Numbered from the stretch's first letter, positions 18,848-28,284 are shown. The stretch is 64,000 bases of DNA from Herbidospora cretacea (GCF_001570605.1 NZ_BBXG01000007.1:424346-488345), one strand, 5' to 3'. Numbers and translations: made by a program. The notes: generated from the letters alone by a model not told the origin.

Positions 18848-19246
18848 ATGACGATGACCGACCCGATCGCAGACATGCTGACGCGTCTGCGGAACGCGAA
18901 CTCGGCCTATCACGACACCGTCACCATGCCCTACTCGAAGATCAAGGCGCACATCGCCGAGATCCTTCAGCAGGAGGGCTACATCCAGTCCTGGAGCGTC
19001 GAAGACGCCAAGGTTGGCAAGAACCTCGTGGTGGAGCTCAAGTTCGGGCCGACCCGTGAGCGTTCGCTCGCGGGCATCCGCCGGGTTTCCAAGCCCGGTC
19101 TGCGGGTTTACGCGAAGAAGGACAACCTGCCCCGAGTCCTGGGCGGGCTGGGCGTCGCGATCATCTCGACGTCCGGCGGCCTGATGACTGACAAGCAGGC
19201 CGGCAAGCGCGGAGTGGGCGGGGAAGTCCTCGCCTACGTCTGGTAA
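18848..19246 (+). CDS. rpsH: 30S ribosomal protein S8
   Basis: S8 is a primary 16S rRNA binding protein and in E. coli the translational repressor of the spc operon. It is 132 residues. ATG 18848 is preferred over ATG 18854 because GGAGG at 18832-18836 is 11 nt from the former. The C-terminal [20 protein letters not shown] segment that binds rRNA is intact. Confidence 0.97.
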   Translation: MTMTDPIADMLTRLRNANSAYHDTVTMPYSKIKAHIAEILQQEGYIQSWSVEDAKVGKNLVVELKFGPTRERSLAGIRRVSKPGLRVYAKKDNLPRVLGGLGVAIISTSGGLMTDKQAGKRGVGGEVLAYVW

Positions 19247-19264
19247 GAGGGGAGGAACCACAGC

Positions 19265-19807
19265 ATGTCGCGAATCGGACGGCTGCCCATCCCTGTACCG
19301 AGCGGTGTCGACATCACCATCGACGGCCGGAGTGTCCAGGTCAAGGGCCCGAAGGGCACGCTTTCTCACACCGTCGCCGAGCCCATCGAGGTTTCGCGCG
19401 GTGACGACGGCAATCTCGCCGTCACCCGTCCCAACGACGAGAACAAGGTCCGTGCTCTGCACGGCCTGTCCCGCACGCTGATCGCCAACATGGTGACCGG
19501 TGTGACCTCGGGTTACTCGAAGACGTTGGAGATCATCGGCGTCGGCTACCGCGTCCAGGCCAAGGGCCCGACGCAGCTCGAGTTCTCGCTCGGCTTCAGC
19601 CACCCGGTGATCATCGACGCGCCGGAGGGCATCACCTTCCGCGTCGAGCGTCCGACCCTGTTCCACGTGGACGGGATCGACAAGCAGAAGGTTGGCGAGG
19701 TCTCCGCCAACATCCGCAAGCTGCGCAAGCCCGACCCTTACAAGGGCAAGGGCGTGCGCTACCAGGGCGAAGTCGTCCGCAAGAAGGTCGGAAAGGCTGG
19801 TAAGTAG
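19265..19807 (+). CDS. rplF: 50S ribosomal protein L6
   Basis: L6 is near the factor-binding centre and the sarcin-ricin loop. It is 180 residues with two repeated alpha/beta domains and the C-terminal signature [14 protein letters not shown]. It has an AGGGGAGGA ribosome site. rplR begins 2 nt after its stop. Confidence 0.97.
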   Translation: MSRIGRLPIPVPSGVDITIDGRSVQVKGPKGTLSHTVAEPIEVSRGDDGNLAVTRPNDENKVRALHGLSRTLIANMVTGVTSGYSKTLEIIGVGYRVQAKGPTQLEFSLGFSHPVIIDAPEGITFRVERPTLFHVDGIDKQKVGEVSANIRKLRKPDPYKGKGVRYQGEVVRKKVGKAGK

Positions 19808-19809
19808 TC

Positions 19810-20187
19810 ATGGCTGCGAAGTACGGCAAGCACAGCGCCGCTCGCGCCATTTCGCGAGCCCGCCGCCACCGTCGTGTGCGCAAGAACGTCGTCGGCACGC
19901 TCGAGCGTCCGCGCCTGGTCGTGAACCGGTCCGCGCGGCACCTGTTCGTGCAGATCGTCGACGACGGCAAGGGCCACACGATCGTGAGCGCCTCCACCAT
20001 GGACGCCCAGCTGCGTTCCCTGGAGGCCGACAAGACCGAGAAGGCGAAGAAGGTCGGCGAGCTTCTCGCTCAGCGGGCCAAGGACGCCGGGATCACCGCG
20101 GTCGTGTTCGACCGTGGTGGCAACCGCTACGCGGGCCGCATCGCGGCTCTGGCGGACAGCGCCCGTGAAGGCGGGTTGAGCTTCTGA
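19810..20187 (+). CDS. rplR: 50S ribosomal protein L18
   Basis: L18 binds 5S rRNA with L5. It is 125 residues with a basic N-terminus ([15 protein letters not shown]) and the C-terminal [23 protein letters not shown] motif typical of the family. It is separated from rpsE by 40 nt with a GAGGAA site. Confidence 0.97.
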   Translation: MAAKYGKHSAARAISRARRHRRVRKNVVGTLERPRLVVNRSARHLFVQIVDDGKGHTIVSASTMDAQLRSLEADKTEKAKKVGELLAQRAKDAGITAVVFDRGGNRYAGRIAALADSAREGGLSF

Positions 20188-20227
20188 TGACAACCCGTCC
20201 TATGAGCAATGAGAAGAGGAACCACTG

Positions 20228-20860
20228 ATGGCTGGAGCTCCGCGTCGCGGTGCCGGCGGCGGTGGCGAGCGGCGGGAACGTCGTGACGACCGCGGCCGTG
20301 GCGCCCAGGACAAGGGCGTCTCGTACATCGAGCGCGTCGTGAAGATCAACCGCGTGGCCAAGGTCGTCAAGGGTGGTCGGCGGTTCAGCTTCACCGCGCT
20401 GGTCATCGTCGGCGACGGCAACGGCCTCGTCGGTGTCGGCTACGGCAAGGCCAAGGAAGTGCCCGCGGCGATCGCCAAGGGCGTCGAAGAGGCCAAGAAG
20501 CACTTCTTCAAGGTGCCGCGCATCCAGGGCACCATCCCGCACACCGTGCAGGGGGAGGACGCCGCCGGCGTCGTCCTGCTGCGTCCGGCCTCGCCCGGTA
20601 CCGGTGTCATCGCGGGTGGTCCGGTGCGCGCCGTCCTGGAGTGCGCCGGGATTCACGACGTGCTGTCCAAGTCGCTCGGCTCGGACAACCCGATCAACAT
20701 CGTGCACGCCACCGTGGCGGCTCTGAAGGGCCTCTCGCGCCCCGAGGAGATCGCCGCCCGCCGTGGTCTGCCGATCGAGGACGTCGCCCCCAAGGCGATG
20801 CTCAAGGCGCGCGCCGAGGGTCTCGCCGAGGCCGCGGCCGCCGCGAAGGCGGGGAGCTAG
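20228..20860 (+). CDS. rpsE: 30S ribosomal protein S5
   Basis: S5 acts in mRNA unwinding and decoding fidelity and carries known spectinomycin and ram mutation sites. It is 210 residues. A Gly/Arg-rich N-terminal extension of about 35 residues precedes the conserved [23 protein letters not shown] double-stranded RNA-binding fold. rpmD starts 2 nt after the stop. Confidence 0.97.
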   Translation: MAGAPRRGAGGGGERRERRDDRGRGAQDKGVSYIERVVKINRVAKVVKGGRRFSFTALVIVGDGNGLVGVGYGKAKEVPAAIAKGVEEAKKHFFKVPRIQGTIPHTVQGEDAAGVVLLRPASPGTGVIAGGPVRAVLECAGIHDVLSKSLGSDNPINIVHATVAALKGLSRPEEIAARRGLPIEDVAPKAMLKARAEGLAEAAAAAKAGS

Positions 20861-20862
20861 CC

Positions 20863-21045
20863 ATGGCCCGCCTGAAGATCACGCAGACCCGGTCCAAGAT
20901 CGGTGGCAAGCAGAACCAGCGTGACTCGCTGCGTTCGCTTGGCCTGAAGCGAATCGGCGACGTCGTCGTGAAGGAGGACCGTCCCGAGATCCGCGGGATG
21001 GTCGCCGTCGTGACGCACCTCGTCGAGGTTGAAGAGGTCGACTAG
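20863..21045 (+). CDS. rpmD: 50S ribosomal protein L30
   Basis: L30 is a small large-subunit protein, 60 residues from ATG 20863, beginning [20 protein letters not shown]. Its frame continues upstream inside rpsE, but only this part resembles L30. It is followed by rplO after 2 nt. Confidence 0.96.
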   Translation: MARLKITQTRSKIGGKQNQRDSLRSLGLKRIGDVVVKEDRPEIRGMVAVVTHLVEVEEVD

Positions 21046-21047
21046 TC

Positions 21048-21503
21048 ATGACTGAGAACGCACCGCTGAAGATTCATGACCTGCGTCCCGCCCCCGGCGC
21101 CAACAAGGCCAAGGTCCGCAAGGGCCGCGGCGAGGGCTCCAAGGGCAAGACGTCCGGTCGTGGTACGAAGGGTTCCCGCTCCCGTACCACCGTGCCTCTC
21201 GGCTTCGAAGGTGGCCAGGTTCCGCTCCAGCGGCGGCTGCCGAAGCTGAAGGGCTTCTCCAACGCCCTGTTCAAGACGACCTACCAGGTCGTCAACCTTG
21301 ACAAGCTGGGCGAGGTCTTCTCCTCCGGTGGCGACGTGACCGTCGCCGACCTGGTGGCGAACGGCCTGGTCCGGAAGAACGAACTGGTCAAGGTTCTCGG
21401 AACCGGCGACATCTCCGTGGCGTTGAACGTGCAGGCGCACGCCTTCTCCGCCAGCGCCAAGGAGAAGATCGCCGCGGCCGGCGGCTCCACCACGGAGCTG
21501 TAG
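21048..21503 (+). CDS. rplO: 50S ribosomal protein L15
   Basis: L15 is a late assembly protein of the large subunit. It is 151 residues. The N-terminal Gly/Arg-rich arm ([19 protein letters not shown]) threads into 23S rRNA, and the globular C-terminal domain follows. It is the last ribosomal gene of the spc operon and is followed by a large hairpin and 213 nt before secY. Confidence 0.97.
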   Translation: MTENAPLKIHDLRPAPGANKAKVRKGRGEGSKGKTSGRGTKGSRSRTTVPLGFEGGQVPLQRRLPKLKGFSNALFKTTYQVVNLDKLGEVFSSGGDVTVADLVANGLVRKNELVKVLGTGDISVALNVQAHAFSASAKEKIAAAGGSTTEL

Positions 21504-21508
21504 GCCTC

Positions 21509-21560
21509 ACGCATCACGAGGCGCGGAGGCTCGTTATGAGCCTCCGCGCCCGTAGTGCGT
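21509..21560 (+). terminator. Long hairpin between rplO and secY
   Basis: A perfect 13-bp core stem (21520-21532 with 21538-21550, loop GTTAT) is extended outward by 21509-21518 pairing with 21551-21560 with two mismatches. There is no U-run. It probably ends or attenuates the ribosomal transcript so that secY-adk-map can be set separately. The 150 nt between it and secY contain no gene. Confidence 0.65.
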
Positions 21561-21716
21561 TAGAGTTCGCTGGACAGTGAGCCGAGTCTCTCTGTCAAAC
21601 CGCTCGTTTGCTTTGGTAAGACCCGCTGTATTGGCAAGACCGCAAGAAGACATGTCGATGGACGACCCCCGCACCATCGCTCACCGTTACCGCGTCTCTG
21701 GCGCGCAGGAGGGACC

Positions 21717-23033
21717 GTGCTAACCGCTCTTACCCGGGCTTTCCGGACGCCGGACCTGCGCAAGAAGCTGCTTTTCACCCTGGGAATCATTGTGATTTTC
21801 CGCCTGGGCTCGGTGCTGCCGACCCCCGGTGTGAACACGGAGAACGCCCGTAAGGCTCTGGAAGCGGCTCAATCTAGCGAACTCAGCAGTATTTATGGGA
21901 TGGTCCAGCTCTTCAGTGGCGGCGCGTTGCTGAAGCTTTCAGTGTTCGCGCTGGGCATCATGCCCTACATCACGGCCAGCATCATCCTGCAGCTGTTGAC
22001 GGTCGTGATCCCCCGCCTCGAGGCTCTCAAGAAGGAGGGCCAGGCGGGAACTGCGAAGATCACGCAGTATACCCGTTATCTCACCATCGGTTTGGCGATT
22101 CTCCAGTCGACGGCGTTCGTCGCGCTGGCCAGGTCCGGGCAGCTGTTCGGCACCTCCGCCAACGATCTCCCGATCCTGCTCAACGACGACATCTTCACGG
22201 TCGTCGTCATGGTCATCACGATGACCGCGGGTACGGCCGTCATCATGTGGCTCGGTGAGCTCATCACCGACCGCGGCGTCGGCAACGGCATGTCGATCCT
22301 GATCTTCACGCAGATCATCGCGGTCTTCCCGTCGGAACTGATGAACATCTTCCGGTCGAAGGGCGCGTTCACCTTCGTCATCGTCATGATCGTCGGTATC
22401 TTCATGATCGCCGCGGTCGTGTTCGTGGAGCAGGCCCAGCGCCGCATCCCGGTGCAGTACGCCAAGCGCATGGTCGGCCGCCGGATGTACGGCGGCACCT
22501 CGACCTACATCCCGCTGAAGGTCAACCAGGCGGGCATCATCCCGGTCATCTTCGCCTCCTCGCTGCTCTACCTGCCTCAGCTGCTGGTGACGCTGTTCGC
22601 CAACAGCCAGGAGAGCAACGCCGTGGTCGAGTGGATCGCCCAGAACTTCGGCTCGGGTGACACGCCGATCTACATGGCGACCTTCTTCCTCCTGATCGTG
22701 TTCTTCACGTACTTCTACGTGTCCATCACCTTCAACCCCGTTGAAGTCGCCGACAACATGAAGAAGTACGGTGGGTTCATTCCGGGCATTCGTCCGGGCC
22801 GGCCGACCGCCGAGTACCTCAACTACGTGCTCACCCGGTTGACCGCGCCGGGGTCGCTGTATCTGGGCCTGATCTCCATGGTCCCGATCTTCGCCCTCAC
22901 GCTGGCCGGCGCTTCCCAGAACTTCCCGTTCGGAGGAACGAGCATTCTGATCATGGTGGGTGTCGGTCTCGACACGGTGAAGCAGATTGAGAGCCAGCTC
23001 CAGCAGCGCAACTACGAGGGCTTCCTGAGATAG
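21717..23033 (+). CDS. secY: Preprotein translocase subunit SecY
   Basis: SecY is the channel subunit of the SecYEG translocon in the cytoplasmic membrane. It is 438 residues and ten membrane segments can be traced. The start is GTG 21717 with GGAGG 8 nt upstream. Conserved cytoplasmic loop sequences are [24 protein letters not shown] and [22 protein letters not shown]. The stop TAG overlaps the adk GTG start by one base, so the two genes are coupled. Confidence 0.98.
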   Translation: MLTALTRAFRTPDLRKKLLFTLGIIVIFRLGSVLPTPGVNTENARKALEAAQSSELSSIYGMVQLFSGGALLKLSVFALGIMPYITASIILQLLTVVIPRLEALKKEGQAGTAKITQYTRYLTIGLAILQSTAFVALARSGQLFGTSANDLPILLNDDIFTVVVMVITMTAGTAVIMWLGELITDRGVGNGMSILIFTQIIAVFPSELMNIFRSKGAFTFVIVMIVGIFMIAAVVFVEQAQRRIPVQYAKRMVGRRMYGGTSTYIPLKVNQAGIIPVIFASSLLYLPQLLVTLFANSQESNAVVEWIAQNFGSGDTPIYMATFFLLIVFFTYFYVSITFNPVEVADNMKKYGGFIPGIRPGRPTAEYLNYVLTRLTAPGSLYLGLISMVPIFALTLAGASQNFPFGGTSILIMVGVGLDTVKQIESQLQQRNYEGFLR

Positions 23034-23722
23034 TGCGTCTCGTCCTGGTCGGGCCCCCCGGAGCGGGCAAGGGGACGCAGGCCCAGTTCATCGCATCGCA
23101 TCTGTCGATCCCGAAAATCTCGACAGGTGACATTTTCCGCGCCAACGTGTCGGGTGGCACGGAGCTCGGAAAGCTGGCCAAGACCTACATGGACCGCGGG
23201 GACCTGGTTCCCGACGAGGTGACGATCGCGATGGTCCGCGGCCGCCTCGCCGAAGACGACGCGCAGGACGGTTTCCTGCTCGACGGCTTCCCGCGGAACG
23301 TGGCGCAGGCCGAGGTCCTCAAGAAGATGCTGGCTGACTTGGGTTCGGGGCTCGACCTGGTGCTGGAACTCGTCGTCGACGACGACGAGGTGGTCCGCCG
23401 CCTGGCCGGGCGGCGCACCTGCCGCTCGTGTGGCAAGGTCTGGCACATCGACTTCGACCCGCCGAAGAAGGAAGGCGTCTGCGACGCCTGCGGCGGCGAG
23501 CTGTTCCAGCGTGACGACGACCGTGAGGAGACCATCAGGCACCGCCTGGAGGTCTACCAGGAGCAGACGGCACCGCTGGTCAACTTCTACGCCGACGAAG
23601 GCATCCTGCGCGGCGTCGACGCGACCGGCCCGGTCGAGGAGGTCACCGGCCGAGCGATGGCCGAGCTGCGCGGGTTCACCCGTGGGCCGGCCCAGGAGCC
23701 GGACAGCGAAGACGAGAGCTAA
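23033..23722 (+). CDS. adk: Adenylate kinase
   Basis: It catalyses ATP + AMP to 2 ADP in the cytoplasm. It is 229 residues. The P-loop GPPGAGKGT is at residues 7-15, and the AMP-binding GFPRN motif is present. The LID domain carries four cysteines in two CxxC pairs (CRSC and CDAC) that form a structural zinc site as in Gram-positive long-form enzymes. It is coupled to secY by a one-base overlap. The secY-adk-map order is conserved in actinobacteria. Confidence 0.98.
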   Translation: MRLVLVGPPGAGKGTQAQFIASHLSIPKISTGDIFRANVSGGTELGKLAKTYMDRGDLVPDEVTIAMVRGRLAEDDAQDGFLLDGFPRNVAQAEVLKKMLADLGSGLDLVLELVVDDDEVVRRLAGRRTCRSCGKVWHIDFDPPKKEGVCDACGGELFQRDDDREETIRHRLEVYQEQTAPLVNFYADEGILRGVDATGPVEEVTGRAMAELRGFTRGPAQEPDSEDES

Positions 23723-23740
23723 GAGCGCGTAGACCCGCTC

Positions 23741-23777
23741 GGAACGCCACTCCACGATTTGCGTGGGGTGGCGTTCC
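23741..23777 (+). terminator. Hairpin between adk and map
   Basis: A 16-bp stem (23741-23756 with 23762-23777), with one G-T wobble and an ATTTG loop, is followed by TGTTCG. It is a very stable terminator-like structure 18 nt after the adk stop, so map probably has its own promoter in the next 70 nt. Confidence 0.8.
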
Positions 23778-23850
23778 TGTTCGTGGGGGACAATGTATTG
23801 AATCGGGCATATGCCCCTGAAAGATGATCCACCCAAGGGGTGCCTACGGG

Positions 23851-24654
23851 ATGTTTCGGAAGAACAAGCACGGGATCCAGATCAAGTCGCCCGAGCAGAT
23901 CGTCAAGATGCGCGCGGCCGGCCTGGTCGTCGGGCGCACGCTCGACCTGCTGAGGCGGTCGGTCGAGCCGGGCATCACGCCGCTCGACCTCGACGCCATC
24001 GCCGAGAAGGCGATCAGGGACGAGGGCGCGATCCCGTCCTTCAAGGGCTACCAGGGCTTCCCGGCGACGATCTGCGCGTCGGTCAACCAGGAGGTCGTCC
24101 ACGGGATCCCGACCGACCGGCGTGCGCTGCGCGAGGGCGACGTCATCTCGATCGACTGCGGCGCCATCCTCGACGGCTGGCACGGCGACTCGGCGATCAC
24201 CGTCCCGGTGGGGGAGGTCGACGCCAAGCTGCTGGAGCTGATCCGGGTGACCGAGGAGGCCATGTGGGCGGGGATCGCGGCGCTGAAGGTGGGCGTCCAC
24301 CTGTCGGACATCGGGCACCGGGTGGAGAAGTACGTGCGCTCCCAGGGCCGTTACGGCATCCCCCAGGAGTACGGCGGCCACGGCATCGGCACCGAGATGC
24401 ACATGGACCCGTGGGTGGCCAACCACGGCAAGCCCGGCCGGGGGCCGAAGCTGGAGGCCGGCATGTGCCTGGCGATCGAGCCGATGGTCAACCTCGGCAC
24501 CGACCAGACCCGGGTGCTCTCCGACGACTGGACGGTCGTGACCCAGGACGGCAAGGCGTCGGCGCATTTCGAGCACAGCGTGGCGGTCACCGAAGAAGGC
24601 CCGTTGGTTTTGACTGCGCTCGACGGCGGCAAGGAACGGTTCTCCGCGACATAA
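23851..24654 (+). CDS. map: Methionine aminopeptidase, type I
   Basis: It removes the N-terminal Met from nascent proteins and is metal dependent. It is 267 residues from ATG 23851. An in-frame ATG at 23824 is less likely because an AAGGGG site lies 10 nt before 23851. Metal ligands are visible: two Asp in the SIDCGAILDGWHGDSA region, the His of GHGIGTEMH, and the Glu residues of AIEPMV and FEHS. The short MFRKNKHG lead precedes the catalytic domain without an SH3-type extension. Confidence 0.95.
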   Translation: MFRKNKHGIQIKSPEQIVKMRAAGLVVGRTLDLLRRSVEPGITPLDLDAIAEKAIRDEGAIPSFKGYQGFPATICASVNQEVVHGIPTDRRALREGDVISIDCGAILDGWHGDSAITVPVGEVDAKLLELIRVTEEAMWAGIAALKVGVHLSDIGHRVEKYVRSQGRYGIPQEYGGHGIGTEMHMDPWVANHGKPGRGPKLEAGMCLAIEPMVNLGTDQTRVLSDDWTVVTQDGKASAHFEHSVAVTEEGPLVLTALDGGKERFSAT

Positions 24655-24685
24655 TTGGTAAAAAGACGTATTTGGAGGTTGGGCC

Positions 24686-25129
24686 ATGGCATTCAGTCCG
24701 GAGATGCGCGCTTCTGACGCCGACCGGGAGAAGGTCGCGGCCGCCCTCCGGGAGCACATGGTGGAGGGCCGCCTGAACGCCGACGAGTTCGGCGAACGGC
24801 TGGAGGCGGCCTACGCCGCCAAGACCTTCGGCGAGCTCCAGGTGCTCACCCGCGATCTGCCCGACATCGACCTCAAGAACCTGCCGGCCCGCCCCGAGCC
24901 GGTGAAGCCGCAGGCCAAGGGCAATCCCAAGAAGCTGCGGGAGGCCTGGGGGGTGTGGGCGACCGCCGTCGGGATCAACTGGTTCATCTGGCTGATGATC
25001 ACCGTCACGAGCGGCGACGCCCCCTATCCCTGGCCGCTGTGGGTGATGGGCCCGTGGGGGATCGTGCTGCTGATCGCGACCCTGAACCAAAGCCAGAATG
25101 GCGATAAAAAGCGGGAATTGGGCTCCTGA
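24686..25129 (+). CDS. DUF1707 and two-helix membrane protein
   Basis: This is a 147-residue protein of unknown function. Residues about 6-60 match the DUF1707 pattern (RASDADREKVAAALREHMVEGRL, then FGERLEAAYAAKT and ELQVLTRDLPD), a small helical domain common in actinobacterial membrane and envelope proteins. Two hydrophobic segments follow (about residues 90-108 and 115-135), giving a 2-TM C-terminal part. It has a GGAGG site 10 nt before ATG and lies 31 nt after map. The function is not known. Confidence 0.85.
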   Translation: MAFSPEMRASDADREKVAAALREHMVEGRLNADEFGERLEAAYAAKTFGELQVLTRDLPDIDLKNLPARPEPVKPQAKGNPKKLREAWGVWATAVGINWFIWLMITVTSGDAPYPWPLWVMGPWGIVLLIATLNQSQNGDKKRELGS

Positions 25130-25257
25130 ATGTGCCGTTGTGCACGCTCGGGGATGAGTGCGTATTCGTCCACAGAACGGCGGGTCGAGTCTTCCTAATG
25201 TGAGCGGTGTCCGGAGATGAGCAGCATCCCCGGAAGGTCTCACTGGAGGACAGAACA

Positions 25258-25728
25258 ATGCGCAAGCTCCCCCGCCTTCTCGCCGGTACCGCTCTCGCCG
25301 CGGGCCTCATGGCCGGCGCCATGGCCGCTCCCGCCACGGCCAGCGCCACCACCTCCACCGGCACCGTCGCCCAGGCCTCGTCGAAGCACTTCTTCGGCCC
25401 GTACCACTCGCACTGGAGCAACGGCTTCGAGAAGAGCCACAAGTCCTACTTCAAGGGCTACTGGACCAACAGCGGCGGCCACTACTGGTTCTACGGCGAC
25501 GTCTTCGACACCGACCGCGACCGTCAGTGGACCTACGTCTGGTACCGCTACACCGACAAGTTCGGCCGCAGCCACCAGAAGTTCTTCAAGAACAACTCCT
25601 TCGGCCACGGCAACCGGTTCAACAAGTTCTTCGGCTTCAAGAAGGGCTTCGTGAAGGACGTGGACTTCCGCGTCTGCGAGGGCGTCAACAAGTTCGACGA
25701 CTGCGGTGGCTGGGGCGACGCCTTCTAA
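25258..25728 (+). CDS. Small secreted aromatic-rich protein
   Basis: This is a 156-residue protein starting at ATG 25258, with GGAGGA 7 nt upstream. An N-terminal Sec signal peptide is clear (MRKLPRLLAGTALAAGLMAG, then a cleavage-like AAPATASA). The mature part is rich in Tyr, Trp, Phe, His and Lys (for example FFGPYHSHWSNGFEKSHKSY), with only two cysteines near the C-terminus (VCEG and DDCGG) that could form a disulphide. I do not recognise a family. It stands alone between DUF1707 and a terminator. Confidence 0.8.
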   Translation: MRKLPRLLAGTALAAGLMAGAMAAPATASATTSTGTVAQASSKHFFGPYHSHWSNGFEKSHKSYFKGYWTNSGGHYWFYGDVFDTDRDRQWTYVWYRYTDKFGRSHQKFFKNNSFGHGNRFNKFFGFKKGFVKDVDFRVCEGVNKFDDCGGWGDAF

Positions 25729-25768
25729 GCCGCCCACCGAGCCGTCCACTGGGCCGCCCAGCGACCCC

Positions 25769-25794
25769 GGGCCCGTCCTGACAAGGGCGGGCCC
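25769..25794 (+). terminator. Terminator after the secreted protein gene
   Basis: An 11-bp stem (25769-25779 with 25784-25794), one G-T wobble, GACA loop, followed by TGTTCATG. It lies 40 nt after the stop of the secreted-protein gene. Confidence 0.75.
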
Positions 25795-25926
25795 TGTTCA
25801 TGCCGACTCTTTGCCCTTCGGGTCTGTTGGCGGGGTTGTCCCCGGGTAGGTGATCTTTGTCGGCCGGGTGGGAGTCCCTCGGCCGCCGGGCGACCCGGCT
25901 GAGCGGGCCGCCCGGGCGCTGAGCCA

Positions 25927-25980
25927 CCGGGCCCACCCGATCCGGCATGTCGGCGGTGCCGGACGGGTGGGCCCGGTTTT
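25927..25980 (+). terminator. Second, strong intrinsic terminator upstream of infA
   Basis: A 13-bp stem (25927-25939 with 25964-25976) continues into a 6-bp inner stem (25942-25947 with 25957-25962) and is followed by TTTT at 25977-25980. It points along the plus strand but lies 200 nt beyond the nearest plus-strand gene, which already has its own terminator. Confidence 0.85.
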
Positions 25981-26048
25981 GCGGTATCCTGGAGAGCGGT
26001 TGTGTACGAGGGCCCGTTCTGCGAGATCGTTTCGCGTTCCGCACTGGG

Positions 26049-26078
26049 TTGCCGTACACTCCTTTGTCGGTTCACTAT
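26049..26078 (+). promoter_or_regulatory. Probable infA promoter
   Basis: TTGCCG (26049-26054) and CACTAT (26073-26078) with an 18-bp spacer. It would give a leader of about 105 nt that contains a GGCGGC/GCCGCC hairpin (26092-26109). Confidence 0.5.
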
Positions 26079-26192
26079 GACCTTTTGCGTGGGCGGCCTT
26101 GCAGCCGCCGCTCTCTGAAACGCCTCAAGGTCGCGGCTGATTAGTGTTCCGAAGCCTCAGACGACCGAGCATCAGTGAAACGTGAGGAACTT

Positions 26193-26414
26193 TTGGCCAA
26201 GAAAGACGGCGCCATCGAGATCGAGGGCACTGTGGTCGAGTCGCTCCCGAACGCCATGTTCCGGGTGCAGCTCGACAACGGCCATAAGGTCCTGGCCCAC
26301 ATCAGCGGCAGGATGCGCATGCACTACATCCGCATCCTCCCGGACGACCGGGTCGTCGTGGAGCTTAGCCCCTACGACCTCACTCGCGGCCGGATCGTCT
26401 ACCGGTACAAGTAG
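26193..26414 (+). CDS. infA: Translation initiation factor IF-1
   Basis: IF-1 is an OB-fold protein that occupies the A site of the 30S subunit during initiation. The best start is TTG 26193, giving 73 residues with the canonical beginning [20 protein letters not shown] at 26184-26187 is 5 nt upstream. An in-frame GTG at 26175 would add six residues but has no ribosome site. The conserved [26 protein letters not shown] core is present with PDD in place of PGD. rpmJ follows after 15 nt. Confidence 0.93.
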   Translation: MAKKDGAIEIEGTVVESLPNAMFRVQLDNGHKVLAHISGRMRMHYIRILPDDRVVVELSPYDLTRGRIVYRYK

Positions 26415-26429
26415 GAACGATTAAGGACT

Positions 26430-26543
26430 ATGAAGGTCAAGCCGAGCGTCAAGAAGATCTGTGACAAGTGCAAGGTGATCCGCCGGCACGGTCGAGTCAT
26501 GGTGATCTGCGACAACCTGCGCCACAAGCAGCGTCAGGGCTAG
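26430..26543 (+). CDS. rpmJ: 50S ribosomal protein L36, zinc type
   Basis: L36 is the smallest large-subunit protein, 37 residues from ATG 26430 to TAG 26541. Zinc ligands Cys11, Cys14, Cys27 and His32 are present, so this is the zinc-binding form. An AAGGA site lies just upstream. The infA-rpmJ-rpsM-rpsK-rpsD-rpoA-rplQ order is the conserved alpha operon arrangement. Confidence 0.96.
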   Translation: MKVKPSVKKICDKCKVIRRHGRVMVICDNLRHKQRQG

Positions 26544-26550
26544 TCGCCAC

Positions 26551-26603
26551 CGGCCCCTGCTGAGTCCGTCCCACGTGGCGGACTCGACCCATGTGCGGGG
26601 CCG
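26551..26603 (+). promoter_or_regulatory. Nested hairpin in the rpmJ-rpsM gap
   Basis: CGGCCCC (26551-26557) pairs with GGGGCCG (26597-26603), and inside it GAGTCCG (26562-26568) pairs with CGGACTC (26579-26585), closing on a loop that contains the palindrome CCACGTGG. It begins 7 nt after rpmJ and 157 nt before rpsM. In other bacteria S4 represses this operon through an mRNA structure near rpsM. Whether this is related is inference. Confidence 0.45.
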
Positions 26604-26759
26604 GGACTGTAATCGCGCGCCACACTCGCGAAGGCGCCTTCCTTTGGGATGGGTGAACCACGCGGGAGACCCCCGGTCGGAGGCCGGGGCCCTCACCCCG
26701 GGCATTGGGGAGGGGCGTGGGGCGCAGGACCTCCGCGAAACGAAGGAGAATGCCCGACC

Positions 26760-27140
26760 ATGGCTCGCCTGGTTGGCGTCGACCTCCCCCGCGACAAGCG
26801 GCTGGAGATCGCTCTCACCTACATCTACGGCATCGGCCGTACCCGCGCGCTCGAAATCCTGGACGCCACCGGCGTCTCCGGCGACCTGCGCGTGCACCAG
26901 CTCTCAGACACCGAGCTCGTGCCCATGCGTGACTACATCGAGGCGAACTACAAGATCGAGGGTGACCTCCGTCGCGAAGTTCAGGCCGACATTCGTCGCA
27001 AGATCGAAATCGGCTGCTACCAGGGCATCCGGCACCGCAAGGGGCTGCCCGTCCACGGTCAGCGGACGCAGACGAACGCGCGTACCCGCAAGGGCAAGAA
27101 GAAGACCGTGGCCGGCAAGAAGAAGCCGGGCAAGAAGTAG
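26760..27140 (+). CDS. rpsM: 30S ribosomal protein S13
   Basis: S13 is a head protein that forms inter-subunit bridges and contacts P-site tRNA. It is 126 residues from ATG 26760 with an AAGGAGAA site. The [14 protein letters not shown] helix-turn and the [22 protein letters not shown] tail are conserved, followed by a Lys-rich end. Coding extends upstream in frame to 26649 without S13 similarity. Confidence 0.97.
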   Translation: MARLVGVDLPRDKRLEIALTYIYGIGRTRALEILDATGVSGDLRVHQLSDTELVPMRDYIEANYKIEGDLRREVQADIRRKIEIGCYQGIRHRKGLPVHGQRTQTNARTRKGKKKTVAGKKKPGKK

Positions 27141-27177
27141 TCCTTAGCTGCAGCCCATTTCAGGAGATAGCGCTTAA

Positions 27178-27582
27178 ATGCCGCCGAAGAGCCGCCAGGG
27201 CGCACCCAAGAAGGTGCGCCGCAAGGAAAAGAAGAACGTCGCTCACGGGCACGCCCACATCAAGAGCACGTTCAACAACACGATCGTCTCGATCACCGAC
27301 CCGAACGGGAACGTGATCTCCTGGGCCAGCGCCGGCCACGTCGGGTTCAAGGGCTCCCGTAAGTCCACCCCGTTCGCCGCCCAGATGGCCGCCGAGAACG
27401 CCGCCCGCCGCGCCATGGAGCACGGCATGCGCAAGGTCGACGTCTTCGTCAAGGGCCCCGGTTCCGGCCGGGAGACCGCGATCCGTTCGCTTCAGGCGAC
27501 CGGGCTCGAGGTCGGGTCCATCCAGGACGTGACGCCGGTCCCGCACAACGGTTGCCGTCCGCCGAAGCGCCGCCGCGTCTGA
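27178..27582 (+). CDS. rpsK: 30S ribosomal protein S11
   Basis: S11 forms the platform near the E site and the Shine-Dalgarno helix. It is 134 residues. Conserved elements include [27 protein letters not shown] and the C-terminal [18 protein letters not shown]. It has an AGGAGA site. The gap after rpsM is 37 nt. Confidence 0.97.
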   Translation: MPPKSRQGAPKKVRRKEKKNVAHGHAHIKSTFNNTIVSITDPNGNVISWASAGHVGFKGSRKSTPFAAQMAAENAARRAMEHGMRKVDVFVKGPGSGRETAIRSLQATGLEVGSIQDVTPVPHNGCRPPKRRRV

Positions 27583-27602
27583 CGTCCAGGAGATAAGAGA
27601 AA

Positions 27603-28229
27603 ATGGCTCGTTACACGGGTGCGGACTGCAAGCTCTGCCGCCGGGAGAAGACCAAGCTTTTCCTCAAGGGCAAGAAGTGCGAGTCCGCGAAGTGCCCCAT
27701 CGAAATCCGTCCTTACCCCCCGGGTGAGCACGGTCGTGGTCGTCCCAAGGAGTCTGAGTACCAGCTCCAGCTTCGTGAGAAGCAGAAGACCCGCCGCATC
27801 TACGGCATCCTCGAGAAGCAGTTCCGGAACTACTACGAGGAAGCCAACCGCAAGTCCGGCAAGACCGGCGAGAACCTCCTCCAGATCCTGGAGAGCCGTC
27901 TCGACAACGTGGTCTACCGCGCCGGTTTCGCGGAGTCGCGCGACGCCGCCCGCCAGCAGGTCCGCCACGGTCACGTGACCGTGAACGGCAAGAAGGTGGA
28001 CATCCCGTCCTACCGCGTCCGCGAGCACGACATCGTGGAGATCCGCGAGAAGTCGCGCAACCTCATGCCCTACGAGGTGGCTCGCGCCACGTCCGGTGAC
28101 AAGACCGTCCCGGCGTGGCTGGGTGTCGCCCCCGAGGCCATGCGGGTGCTCGTGCACCAGCTCCCGGTCCGCCAGCAGATCGACACGCTGGTCCAGGAGC
28201 AGCTCATCGTCGAGCTCTACTCCAAGTAG
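27603..28229 (+). CDS. rpsD: 30S ribosomal protein S4, zinc type
   Basis: S4 is a primary 16S rRNA binding protein and in several bacteria the repressor of this operon. It is 208 residues. Cys9, Cys12, Cys26 and Cys31 form a zinc site. The S4 RNA-binding domain with [31 protein letters not shown] lies in the middle. It has an AGGAGATAAGAGAAA leader. Confidence 0.97.
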   Translation: MARYTGADCKLCRREKTKLFLKGKKCESAKCPIEIRPYPPGEHGRGRPKESEYQLQLREKQKTRRIYGILEKQFRNYYEEANRKSGKTGENLLQILESRLDNVVYRAGFAESRDAARQQVRHGHVTVNGKKVDIPSYRVREHDIVEIREKSRNLMPYEVARATSGDKTVPAWLGVAPEAMRVLVHQLPVRQQIDTLVQEQLIVELYSK

Positions 28230-28249
28230 TCCCTGGGGTAAGGCTCCGC

Positions 28250-28284
28250 TGCCGCACGGCTCGCGCACAACGGGCCGTGCGGCA
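28250..28284 (+). terminator. Hairpin between rpsD and rpoA
   Basis: An 11-bp stem (28250-28260 with 28274-28284) with a 13-nt loop, 20 nt after the rpsD stop and without a U-run. It may partly separate rpoA expression from the ribosomal genes. Confidence 0.5.

Larger units (their letters stand above)
25729..26192 (+). other. Intergenic region before infA with two terminators and a promoter
   Basis: This 464-bp gap contains the terminator at 25769-25794, a second and stronger terminator at 25927-25980, and the infA promoter near 26049-26078. No coding sequence is supported. The 130 nt between the two terminators could hold a small RNA, but no convincing promoter was seen there. Confidence 0.6.
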
